From IMG/VR virus record IMGVR_UViG_3300009514_000043, positions 1 to 45,624 of that record: a stretch of DNA of 45,624 nt; one strand, written 5' to 3'. Positions 1-7,873 of the stretch are shown here, piece after piece (the first letter of the stretch is position 1; every line of letters begins with the position of its first letter). A program made the position numbers and the translations under genes. This stretch comes from a virus. The notes below the pieces were generated by a model. The model did no database searches. It was not told where the DNA came from and saw nothing but the letters and a program-made list of their open reading frames with translations.

Positions 1-2422
1 GGTTGTCGAGGTACTCGATGCCATCGAGCATCGTGTGCAGCTCGTCCGTCACCGTCAGCGGTGTGGACGAGGGGATCGTAGAGCCCACGTCGTCGAGGGG
101 CTCTGTGACCTGCACGAAGTCCCCCGCGTTCGTCGAGCGGCCCAGCTCCAAGGGGTCCGATGCCCGGAACAGGTCGTAGATGCCCTCAACGAGCTGGCCG
201 GTCACGGTCCCCTCAAAGCGGGTGACCTCGATGACCGGCTGACGGGTGAGCACGAACTTGTTGGACGTGCGGTAGCGGTAGCTGCCCCGGTACTCGTCGT
301 CGAGGTCGTGCAAGGTGGGGTCGTTGACGCTCGTGTCGAGCTGAATCTGGTTGTAGGCGACGTACTGCACGCCAGTCAGGTCGAACTGATAGCTCTTGCT
401 GGCGTTCTCGAAGATCAGGTCCAGCTCGGGCAGATCGAGCATCTCGATGAGCGGGTTGTCCTCGGACAACGCCGGGTCGATGGCCCGGAACCGCAAGGTC
501 GCGAGGTCGCCCACGGGCTCAAACTGCTGAGCCCGCCTCGTCTGGAAGCTGAACGCGAAGGAGTCGGTGACTTTGGCCTCGCTCTCGCCCCGCAGGTAGA
601 TGTCCACCTTGCCGCCAACGTGCCGACCAGCCTCGTTCCGGTCGCGCATCATCAGGGGATGGCCCGACTCGATGACGCTCACCTGTGCGACGCCCGGCGT
701 GTTCGTGGCGTTGTTCACGTAGCCTTGGAGCGTCCCCGAATCCACCGAGGAGAGCACCCGCATGGCCCGCAGCGCGAGGTCCCGGTTGTTCTCCCTGTCC
801 GTGCCGCCGAACGTCGCGGACTCGTTGGTCACTTGGACGTTCAGGGTGTTGTTCAGGATGGTGGTGATCTGGCCCGCAGCCACGTTGCCGGACTCGCCCG
901 CAGACTCGGCTTGGATGTAGGCCCGGCTGAAGTACCGCCCTGTGGTCGGGTTGAACCCCCGCCCCGCTCCCGTGGGCGAGATGACCGCTGTGGAGGTCGT
1001 GCGGAAGTTACCTCCGCCTCCGCTGGCGAGCGTGCCGATGCTCTTGGTGATGGAGGTCGAAGGGCGGTCGTTGACGTAGAAGAGAACCTCGCCACGAGCC
1101 CGCTTGCCCTGATCTCGGACCACACCGTAGTTGCTGGCCAGCTTGTCGAAGGCGTTGTCGATGATCGTCTGGACTTGGGCGTCCGAGGTCAGGTGGAAGG
1201 CCTCGCGAAGGGCCGTCTTGTACCCGGACTGCCCAACGGGGGTGGACTCCCCTGTCAGAGCGGGGTCGTCGATGAGCAGCAGAGTCGCGAAGCTCTGGGC
1301 GTTGTGCAGGAAGTCCACGATGAACCGGATGCGGTCCGCCTCCGTCGTGAACGGATCGATGAAGGTGTCCCGCAGGGCGGAGCCGGGGTCCACTCGGACC
1401 TGCGGCTGGCTGCGGTAGATGGACAACACCGCCCGACGAACCATGTCCTGCCGAGTCACCTGCGGGAAGGACCCCAGTGCGGGCACGATGCGCAAGGGGG
1501 CACCAAGCACCTCGGGAGAGAAGAAGCTCTCGTACTCCTCGCCGTCGATGATGTGGACCGCCGTGGCGACGTAGTAGAGCGGGTCTGTCTCGGGCACGGT
1601 GGACAGCGCGGCATGAGGCAACGCCGGGTACGTGCTCTCCATCGAACCTTGGCGGTCGTGCTCAAAGCTGTACCGCCGCGTCTCCCGCACGGTCTTGATG
1701 GTCGTCTCGACTCGCAGGCGGTCGGTCGTCTCGGGGACCTCCAGCACCTCGTCGAAGTTGACCGCCAGCTCCTCGTCCGCCGCGTCTTCCTGTGCCCCTC
1801 TCATGCGGAAGTACATGGGGTCTGCCGCGTGGAACCCAAGGTCATCCACTACGACGTTGGCGTCCACGGTGAGCGTCGCGAGTTCCTCGGTCGTCTCGAC
1901 CACCTCACCGGACAGAACGATGGCCGGGTTGATGCGGAAGTAGCCCACATCGCCGCCGCCGGGCTGTGGGCTGGCGTAGAAGTGGTAGCCCACCACGTTG
2001 TCGTTGTCGGTCAGGCCTTCGACGGTGACCTTGACCGTCTCGTTGAACCGCTCCAAGTAGATGCCAGTCGGGGCCTCCGCCAAGTCGCCAATGTCGGATT
2101 CCAGCGAGAGGTTGGCCCTGATGACCCCCTCCTGCGTCGCAGAGCCCGTGGACAAGATGGCCTTGACCCGAATCTCGTTCGCGCCCGGCAGGAGCTGGAG
2201 CCCGTCCGGGTACGCCGAAGGGTTCGGCACGGTGAAGCTGGTGCCTTCAAAGGTGATGAGGTCGGGGTTGCTGGAAAAGGCCCCGCCGCGGAGGGACACC
2301 TGCATGTCCACGGTGTCCGCGGGCATGTCCCCGGTGAAGAACTGCTGCGGGATGGTCGTGGACAGGATGAACTTCTGTCGCAACACCCCATCCGGGCCGA
2401 GGAACTGGGGGTACTCTGCCAT
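1..2422 (-). CDS. Baseplate wedge protein, baseplate J-like family (3' end outside window)
   Basis: About 807 residues are visible, starting at an ATG (2422-2420) preceded by a strong Shine-Dalgarno (GGGAGG, 6 nt spacing). The frame stays open to base 1, so the C-terminus lies outside the window. The start overlaps the stop of the upstream gp25-like gene by one base, indicating translational coupling. Around residues 345-430 is the pattern RDTFIDPF...ADRIRF followed by TIIDNAFDKLASNYGV. Around residues 560-590 is SGTLQGYVNNATNTPGVAQV, followed by strands ending in GGKVDIYL. This arrangement is typical of the baseplate J / T4 gp6-like wedge family, which in contractile tails links the hub-proximal ring to the tail-fibre network. 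The N-terminal 300 residues are beta-rich and look like an added domain. Family call is confident; exact structural position is inferred from synteny. Confidence 0.85.
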   Translation of the reverse strand, partial: MAEYPQFLGPDGVLRQKFILSTTIPQQFFTGDMPADTVDMQVSLRGGAFSSNPDLITFEGTSFTVPNPSAYPDGLQLLPGANEIRVKAILSTGSATQEGVIRANLSLESDIGDLAEAPTGIYLERFNETVKVTVEGLTDNDNVVGYHFYASPQPGGGDVGYFRINPAIVLSGEVVETTEELATLTVDANVVVDDLGFHAADPMYFRMRGAQEDAADEELAVNFDEVLEVPETTDRLRVETTIKTVRETRRYSFEHDRQGSMESTYPALPHAALSTVPETDPLYYVATAVHIIDGEEYESFFSPEVLGAPLRIVPALGSFPQVTRQDMVRRAVLSIYRSQPQVRVDPGSALRDTFIDPFTTEADRIRFIVDFLHNAQSFATLLLIDDPALTGESTPVGQSGYKTALREAFHLTSDAQVQTIIDNAFDKLASNYGVVRDQGKRARGEVLFYVNDRPSTSITKSIGTLASGGGGNFRTTSTAVISPTGAGRGFNPTTGRYFSRAYIQAESAGESGNVAAGQITTILNNTLNVQVTNESATFGGTDRENNRDLALRAMRVLSSVDSGTLQGYVNNATNTPGVAQVSVIESGHPLMMRDRNEAGRHVGGKVDIYLRGESEAKVTDSFAFSFQTRRAQQFEPVGDLATLRFRAIDPALSEDNPLIEMLDLPELDLIFENASKSYQFDLTGVQYVAYNQIQLDTSVNDPTLHDLDDEYRGSYRYRTSNKFVLTRQPVIEVTRFEGTVTGQLVEGIYDLFRASDPLELGRSTNAGDFVQVTEPLDDVGSTIPSSTPLTVTDELHTMLDGIEYLDN

Positions 2423-3597
2423 CACTGGCCTCCCGTGAGCAGGTTCCGGTCGCCCTTGAAGATTTGCCGGGCCTCAGTGTGGCCGAGCCCTGCCGCCTTG
2501 GTCCCCAGCATCAGCCCGTTGCTCCCCATCAAGGCGATCACCTCCGGCACCGTGTAGACGATGTTCAACTCGATGGGTTGCCCCGAAGCGTTCTGCACCG
2601 TGACCTCGATAAGGTAGGTGCTGTGGTCCTGCGAGTGCTTCTTCACGTTGACGCTCAGCACGGCGTACAGCCGCTCCTTGAACGTCACCTGCTGGTACTT
2701 CGCCTGCTCCGTCTGGAGGGCCTGCATCCGGCTCAGGGCCTTGCGCACGTCCTCGCTGAGGACCGAGGCCACCCCCGCCAAGGCCTTGCTGCCGATGCGC
2801 TCGCGGATGCTCGTGCCATACCACGGGAAGAACAGGTTGGAGCCCCTGTCAGTGAGCAGAACTTTCAAGGCCGCTTGGTAGAGGAGATCCTCGTTCTGGA
2901 TGAGGATCATGTTGCCGTTGGCGTCGAATCGAAAGTCGTTCTCGACGTAGCCCGCCTGACACCGCAGGCACCTCTGCACCGGCACGGCGTAGGTCACCTT
3001 GAGCACCGGGTTCTTGCGCAGCGGCTTGCGGAACCGCGGGAAGCGGTTGGTGATGGTATCGGGGCGGAGGTAGAGGTCCCAGCCGGGGTAGACCTCCCTG
3101 CCGTAGGCCACCCGCTGAGCAGCCGAGTAGCCCGGCTGTCCGAAGCCCAGAGCCCCCGCGACCGTCCCGAGCACCTTCACATAGGCCGCAGGACCGACCG
3201 CTTCCGTGTCCACAAAGACCAAGTAGCCGTTGTCGTTCTGCACCTTGACGTGCTGCCACTGGGCCTGCGTCACCCGACGCACGACCTGATCCGTGGTCAA
3301 GCGGATGGTGCCCACCGCCCCAAAGGAGAGCGTGGCCGTGCCGCCGCTGGACTCCACGGTGAGGGTGTCCTCGTTCTGGATGATGTCGTAGGGGCCGGAC
3401 ACCGAGCTGGAGAGCACCGCTGCCGAGAGGACGCCGCCACGAGGGATGAAGAAGTCGTCGTTGACGAGGATGTTGACGAGCCCAGCCGTAGCGACAGGTT
3501 GCCGCGTGTCGAGCGACCTGCGGTCGTCGCCAAGGGGCACCACCTCCTCCACCGTCAGATGGGGGCAAGGCCATGCAAGCTGGAACTCTAGGGACAT
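2422..3597 (-). CDS. gp25-like baseplate wedge protein with an N-terminal added beta domain
   Basis: 391 residues, ATG at 3597 after a GAGGAG Shine-Dalgarno. Residues about 235-350 match the gp25/lysozyme-like baseplate wedge pattern: an NEDLLYQAALKVLLTDRGSN segment, then FFPWYGTSIRERIG, a helical stretch and a final strand set with FKERLYAVLSVNV and YLIEVTVQNASGQPIEL. In contractile tails gp25 joins wedge to sheath initiator and is usually a 100-150 residue protein. Here it carries about 230 extra N-terminal residues. Residues about 65-155 form a beta-rich segment ending in AYVKVLGTVAGALGF, similar to segments in the sheath and the giant protein of this window. A CxxC pair (C210, C213) sits just before the gp25 part. 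Its 3' end overlaps the J-like gene start, the usual order for wedge genes. Confidence 0.8.
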   Translation of the reverse strand: MSLEFQLAWPCPHLTVEEVVPLGDDRRSLDTRQPVATAGLVNILVNDDFFIPRGGVLSAAVLSSSVSGPYDIIQNEDTLTVESSGGTATLSFGAVGTIRLTTDQVVRRVTQAQWQHVKVQNDNGYLVFVDTEAVGPAAYVKVLGTVAGALGFGQPGYSAAQRVAYGREVYPGWDLYLRPDTITNRFPRFRKPLRKNPVLKVTYAVPVQRCLRCQAGYVENDFRFDANGNMILIQNEDLLYQAALKVLLTDRGSNLFFPWYGTSIRERIGSKALAGVASVLSEDVRKALSRMQALQTEQAKYQQVTFKERLYAVLSVNVKKHSQDHSTYLIEVTVQNASGQPIELNIVYTVPEVIALMGSNGLMLGTKAAGLGHTEARQIFKGDRNLLTGGQ

Positions 3598-3620
3598 GCT
3601 GCTCCTCGCCTCTCACCCTC

Positions 3621-3632
3621 TCCGAGGTATAG
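3621..3632 (-). promoter_or_regulatory. Candidate late promoter box CCTATACCTCGG
   Basis: On the minus strand this reads CCTATACCTCGG, about 24 nt before the start of the gp25-like gene, in the only gap (46 nt) between that gene and the 315-residue gene. Closely similar boxes lie upstream of the minus-strand tube gene (TCTATACGTCCG) and of the WGYDQTN gene (CCAATACTCGGG). The CTATAC core resembles a -10 element. This is pattern recognition from few examples. Confidence 0.35.
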
Positions 3633-3643
3633 GCCCGAAACCG

Positions 3644-4591
3644 TCACCCCATTGGCCCCGCCATGTCCTCGGGCACATCGGGGATGGCGAAGAACAAGTG
3701 CCCGATGGAGGGGCTCGGCTTGAACCCAACCGGAAGCCCGGACTCGTCCACCTCGTAGATCAGGGCGTACATATCGGCGATGACGTTCTGGCACAGGCGT
3801 TGCGGATCGACCATGAACTCATCCAATCCGGGGATGTCGGCCAACTGGCCAGCGAACGCCTCCATCAACGTGAAGTCCCGCTCCATCCGAAGCTGTTCCC
3901 AGCAGTCGGAGAGCTTGATGATCCGCCACTCCTTGTCCTGCAACCGAGCCCGGATCTCCTTGTTCGCCCACTTGCGGGTGTCCTCCATCATCCGGTGGAC
4001 CGTGGCGTTGTCCCACGCCCCACGATCCAGCCGTCCACCCTGCCGAGCGGGGAAGTAGCGGTGCGACGCCCCCAAGCTCGTACCCACGTAGCCACCGGGG
4101 AACCCCTCGTAACCGGACTGCACGGGTTGCTCCGGTTGCTCCAAAGCCTTTTTCTCCTTCTTCTCACTTGCATTGAGCGATTCAACGTAGGGCTCGTTGT
4201 ACTCCGCCGACATCGCCGAAAACACCCCGCCGCCGGGATAGTCTTGGAAGACTGCGACGTTGCCATCTGCTTGTGGCTTGATGTCCGAGGATTCGGGGTG
4301 CAAGAACCCCGAGATGTTGAAGGGGTTGCCCCCGGTCGCAATGTAGGCCTGCACCAACCGAGCAAGACTTGACCCTGCCGTCACGCTGAACCCGATGCGC
4401 TGCTCCGTCGCCAGACTACTCTCACCCTGCTTGACCTTCCGGTAGTGCATCGTGACGAACCCGATGCGAGTCATCTCCGAGCCCAAGGTCACCAGACGGG
4501 CTACGACATCTCGCCGCTCCCGCAGCAGCCAAGCAGAAGTTGCCCGGAAGTACCCCGCGGGGAACACCGACATCTTGCTGAAAGAGGGCAT
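3644..4591 (-). CDS. Uncharacterised 315-residue protein in the baseplate cluster
   Basis: I do not recognise the family. The ATG at 4591 is chosen because an excellent Shine-Dalgarno (AGGAGG, spacing about 6) precedes it, overlapping the stop of the upstream 1005-residue gene. Residues 1-60 are basic (ERRDVVARLV, HYRKVKQG). A central glutamine/lysine linker (EKKEKKALEQPEQPVQ) separates this from a helical C-terminal half with aromatic and acidic clusters (DKEWRIIKLSDCWEQL, MERDFTLMEAF, LCQNVIADMYALIYEVDE). No signal peptide, transmembrane segment or enzyme motif is evident. Its place between a 1005-residue structural protein and the gp25-like gene suggests a virion or tail-assembly role, but that is inference from position only. 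Confidence 0.7.
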   Translation of the reverse strand: MPSFSKMSVFPAGYFRATSAWLLRERRDVVARLVTLGSEMTRIGFVTMHYRKVKQGESSLATEQRIGFSVTAGSSLARLVQAYIATGGNPFNISGFLHPESSDIKPQADGNVAVFQDYPGGGVFSAMSAEYNEPYVESLNASEKKEKKALEQPEQPVQSGYEGFPGGYVGTSLGASHRYFPARQGGRLDRGAWDNATVHRMMEDTRKWANKEIRARLQDKEWRIIKLSDCWEQLRMERDFTLMEAFAGQLADIPGLDEFMVDPQRLCQNVIADMYALIYEVDESGLPVGFKPSPSIGHLFFAIPDVPEDMAGPMG

Positions 4592-4601
4592 CGACTACCT
4601 C

Positions 4602-7600
4602 CTAGAGCACGTCCGGTTCGTCGGTCGGAGCTACTCCAGCCGAAGGTTCAATCTGCTCGATGCCGATGGCGTCCGGGGCCGCCGCCAGCGTGGTCATGGC
4701 GTCCGGGTCCGGGTCCTCTCCAGCAGCAAGGGCGATGATGTCGTAGATGAAGGACGGCCCTGCCGGGACTACGATGGCCACCCCGCCCCCGTAAGAACGA
4801 GGCCCATCCGAGGGCTTGTTCGTCGCTGCCACCATGTCCGCCATCAGCCCGTCTGTACCGTCTGAGAACAGCATCAGCCCGCTGAACTCGGGCAGCAGGA
4901 AGGAGAAGGACAGGAGCGACTGGATCATCGCGTTGATGCGGCGAATGAGCTGCTGCAACTCCACGATCTGCGCTTGCAGGAACTCGATGTACTTCACGAT
5001 GACGTCCGCCATCGACTTGATGGCCTCTGCCAGCGCCTTGACCCAGTTCTCCAGCGCCTCAAGGAAGTCTTGCAGCTCGGGGAAGGCGTCGAACAGGCGC
5101 ATCGCAATCCACTCGCCGTCCTGTGGAGCCCGCGTGAACGCCGCGGTGGCCACCCGCAGCACCATGGCGGCCTGTGCGTACAACGCCCCTTCTTTCCAAT
5201 CCCGAAGCATGTGGCGGAGGTAAAAGGCACTGGTCCATGTCTCAGCAACAACGTTGCTCTTGGTGTAGTTGACCAGACGGCTCAGACCGCTGACGTACAC
5301 CGGGGTCATATCGCCTGAACTCGTCAGGCGCTTCTTCTTCTGTACTTCTTGGAGGTAGACTCGCCACTCCTCGGGGATGAGCAGCTTGCCGTCCTTGTCG
5401 ATGAACTGCTGGTAGATTCGCTTCAAGCTCTCGGGGGCCTTCTCCAGCAGTGCCCGGACCTTCTCTTTGTCCGACTCCTCATAGGTGATGTTCACCTTGC
5501 CGCCATCCCACATGGCGTACTCGCCGACGCGGCCCACGAGTGTGCCCTTATCCCCCGGAACCTCGTTGCCTGTATGGTCCGTGGATGTGTCAAGTTTCAC
5601 CCCGTAGAACAGCTCGTCGGCGTGATCCGCAGACATGCCCATCGAAAAGACGTTCGGGGCCACCCCGAACTCCTTGAACTTGGAGGCCTTACCTTTGGGG
5701 TCCAGAGCTGCCATGAGGGTGGGGTTCTCGGTAATCTTCGCGGCATCGTTCATTTCTTGGAGCCTTACACCCGCCCCCGCCTCCTGATTGTCCAGCAACA
5801 ACTCCCACGTCACCGTGCGCAAGGCCTCAGTGGCATCAACAATCGCGGCCTCCGCTTCAGGCATGGGTCCGGTACGCTCGTAGATGTCCTGTGCCATCTG
5901 ACGAACCTTGTTGTAGACCTCCGACCTCCAACTCACTGGGTCCACGCCCGGCTGCTCCAAGTTGTCCAGTCGGGGGTACATGATCCGCAGGATGTGGCGG
6001 GAGTCCTCCAATCCGGTGGGTTTGAGCGCGAACTGCTGCCCGGCCCACTTGCCCTCCCCGAACCCCTTGGCGACCGCCTCCGACTTGCCCTCCGTGATCT
6101 CCTCCAGCATGGGCATGTCCGACCGGCTCAAGATCAGGATGAGCAGGGCCGTCTCCAGCGCGTGCAGGTAGTCCTTGGTGTTGGCGTTGACGAAGGTGAT
6201 CTTCCGGGCAGCCGAGGGCATCCCAAGCCCCGCCTCACCGGCCTTCGACGCGATGAAGAAGGGCTGCCCCGACTTCTTGGCATTGGGCTCGGCCGCTTTC
6301 GACCTGAAGTCCCACTGAGGCACCAGCTTGCCTGTGGCGATCTCCTTGCCCGCTGACCAGACGCGCACGTAGTAGTGCGTCGCAGGCCCGTCGTCTTTGG
6401 CAGCGATTTGCCCCGTGGACTCCCTCTCAAAGCGGGCGGCGATGGGCATGTCGTCCAAGTGCAGCACTGCGCTATACTCACCTGCAAACCACTGGGCCAT
6501 CGTCACCCCGGACGTGATGAGGAAGGTCCGCTGGAGCCGGAACTTGCTGCCCTTGCCGTCGCCAGTCTCCCCCAGCGCACTTGGGTCATTCTTCTCCGTG
6601 GTGAGCAGCTCCAGCGGCACCACCTCGTTGGAGGCCGGGTCGAGCATCCCGAACACCTGACATGCCCCGTCCTTGGGAGCCCCGGTGGTGGTGTTGATCT
6701 GGTCGTTAAACAGGAACTTCGAGCCTTGGAACGAGAGCATCTCCGCCCCACCGTGCAGGACGATGGGCCGGTTGTCCGTGCTCAGCACCGGGCCATACTC
6801 CCGAGGCTGGGCCTTCTTGCTCTTGTCCCCATCCACGTCCTTCTTGTCCGTGTTCTGGATGACCCGGCTGTACTGGAGTTGAAGCCCCTTCTCCAACGTC
6901 GAGACGGTCACGAGGTAGCCGGATGGCCCCACGGTCGGGAACGGGTTGAGGGGGTGCTTCTGCGACGCAGGCTTGGTGATCCAAGTGACCCGGCACAGCG
7001 ACGGCGGGGAGGACCACGACCCCAGCGTGTCGATGAGGGGACCAAACTGGAAGGCGGTGCCTATCCCCACAGTGTCGGGGCCGTACAGAGTGTCGCGGAT
7101 GATCGGCACAGGCATCCGCGAGGTGTCCGGCCAGTAGGACAAGCCGAACATCTTGATGATGGTGATGATGAAGTTGATGAGGCGTTCAAGGTCGGTCGGG
7201 TCAACCGACAGGTAGCCGAAGAATCCGAGCACCTTCGACTTGCTCGACACATCAGGCCGAGTCGGGTCTGTCCGGTCCGTCAGTCGAGCGATCATCCGTC
7301 GCTCGTACTCGCTGAACCCGCCCCGCAGATCTTCGGGTGGCCACCCAAGGAGAGCCAAGTCTCCAGTGATGTGGATGCCGATCTGCGCGAGATCCTTCAG
7401 GATTGCGGTGATCTCGTCGAGGATGGCCTTGAGGAGTGCCGACAGCGGGTCGAGGTAACCCTTGACGAACGCCTTCACGAACTCCAAGGCGATGTTCACG
7501 ATCTCCAAGATGGTGATCAGGAACTCCGCGAAGTCGTTGACGGCATCGCGCACGTCTTCGAGGTAGTCAGGAATCGCGAAGCTGACTGTGCCCCACTGGC

Positions 7601-7619
7601 CTGTAACGTCGTCAGCCAT
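4602..7619 (-). CDS. Large putative virion structural protein (1005 residues)
   Basis: The ATG at 7619 follows a GGGGGAGG Shine-Dalgarno and overlaps the stop of the 84-residue gene (ATGA). Residues about 20-110 are amphipathic and hydrophobic helix (EFLITILEIVNIALEFVKAF, LDEITAILKDLAQIGIHI). The middle is mixed alpha/beta with no recognisable enzyme motif. Residues about 860-935 form another long helical run (DFLEALENWVKALAEAIKSM, IVELQQLIRRINAMIQSLL) followed by a Gly-rich strand segment (YGGGVAIVVPAGPSFIYDII). This layout, long helices at both ends with a GGG strand near the C-terminus, is what I associate with large structural proteins of big myoviruses, but I cannot name a family. It sits between the giant protein and the wedge genes, so a peripheral baseplate component is likely. 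Confidence 0.7.
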   Translation of the reverse strand: MADDVTGQWGTVSFAIPDYLEDVRDAVNDFAEFLITILEIVNIALEFVKAFVKGYLDPLSALLKAILDEITAILKDLAQIGIHITGDLALLGWPPEDLRGGFSEYERRMIARLTDRTDPTRPDVSSKSKVLGFFGYLSVDPTDLERLINFIITIIKMFGLSYWPDTSRMPVPIIRDTLYGPDTVGIGTAFQFGPLIDTLGSWSSPPSLCRVTWITKPASQKHPLNPFPTVGPSGYLVTVSTLEKGLQLQYSRVIQNTDKKDVDGDKSKKAQPREYGPVLSTDNRPIVLHGGAEMLSFQGSKFLFNDQINTTTGAPKDGACQVFGMLDPASNEVVPLELLTTEKNDPSALGETGDGKGSKFRLQRTFLITSGVTMAQWFAGEYSAVLHLDDMPIAARFERESTGQIAAKDDGPATHYYVRVWSAGKEIATGKLVPQWDFRSKAAEPNAKKSGQPFFIASKAGEAGLGMPSAARKITFVNANTKDYLHALETALLILILSRSDMPMLEEITEGKSEAVAKGFGEGKWAGQQFALKPTGLEDSRHILRIMYPRLDNLEQPGVDPVSWRSEVYNKVRQMAQDIYERTGPMPEAEAAIVDATEALRTVTWELLLDNQEAGAGVRLQEMNDAAKITENPTLMAALDPKGKASKFKEFGVAPNVFSMGMSADHADELFYGVKLDTSTDHTGNEVPGDKGTLVGRVGEYAMWDGGKVNITYEESDKEKVRALLEKAPESLKRIYQQFIDKDGKLLIPEEWRVYLQEVQKKKRLTSSGDMTPVYVSGLSRLVNYTKSNVVAETWTSAFYLRHMLRDWKEGALYAQAAMVLRVATAAFTRAPQDGEWIAMRLFDAFPELQDFLEALENWVKALAEAIKSMADVIVKYIEFLQAQIVELQQLIRRINAMIQSLLSFSFLLPEFSGLMLFSDGTDGLMADMVAATNKPSDGPRSYGGGVAIVVPAGPSFIYDIIALAAGEDPDPDAMTTLAAAPDAIGIEQIEPSAGVAPTDEPDVL

Positions 7620-7873
7620 CAGCTACCTCCCCCGTACTTGAGGCGAATGAGCTTCTCCTCCAGCAGCCGCGTCTCGGCCTGCTTCTGCCCCACCACCCCC
7701 TCCAGCAACTGGGACACCTTGGTCAGGTTGGCCGCCATGCGCAGGGCAAACTGCGGGGTCCGCGGGCCACCGCCGCCCATGTCCCCCCAGACCTTCGGGT
7801 CGATGCCTGCCGCCTTGAGACGTGCCGTCACCTGCTCCTCGGTCATTGGCTCAGTCTTCCGCTCGTCGCTCAC
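7619..7873 (-). CDS. Small uncharacterised protein (84 residues, GTG start)
   Basis: The start codon is GTG (7873-7871), and its GTGA context overlaps the TGA stop of the giant gene by 4 nt. An AAGGGG element lies 7 nt upstream. At the 3' end the TGA overlaps the ATG of the 1005-residue gene in the same way, so three genes are translationally coupled. The protein has an acidic N-terminus, a Gly-rich turn (DMGGGGPRTPQ) and a C-terminal helix with heptad-like leucines (LTKVSQLLEGVVGQKQAETR). This would suit a small adaptor or chaperone for a neighbouring large structural protein. No family is recognised. Confidence 0.65.
   Translation of the reverse strand: MSDERKTEPMTEEQVTARLKAAGIDPKVWGDMGGGGPRTPQFALRMAANLTKVSQLLEGVVGQKQAETRLLEEKLIRLKYGGGS

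Noticed and set aside
35-2557. Plus-strand open frame of 840 codons
   Set aside because: It lies antisense to the baseplate J-like gene, which has family motifs and a ribosome site; the plus frame is open only because GC-rich codons avoid stops on the opposite strand.
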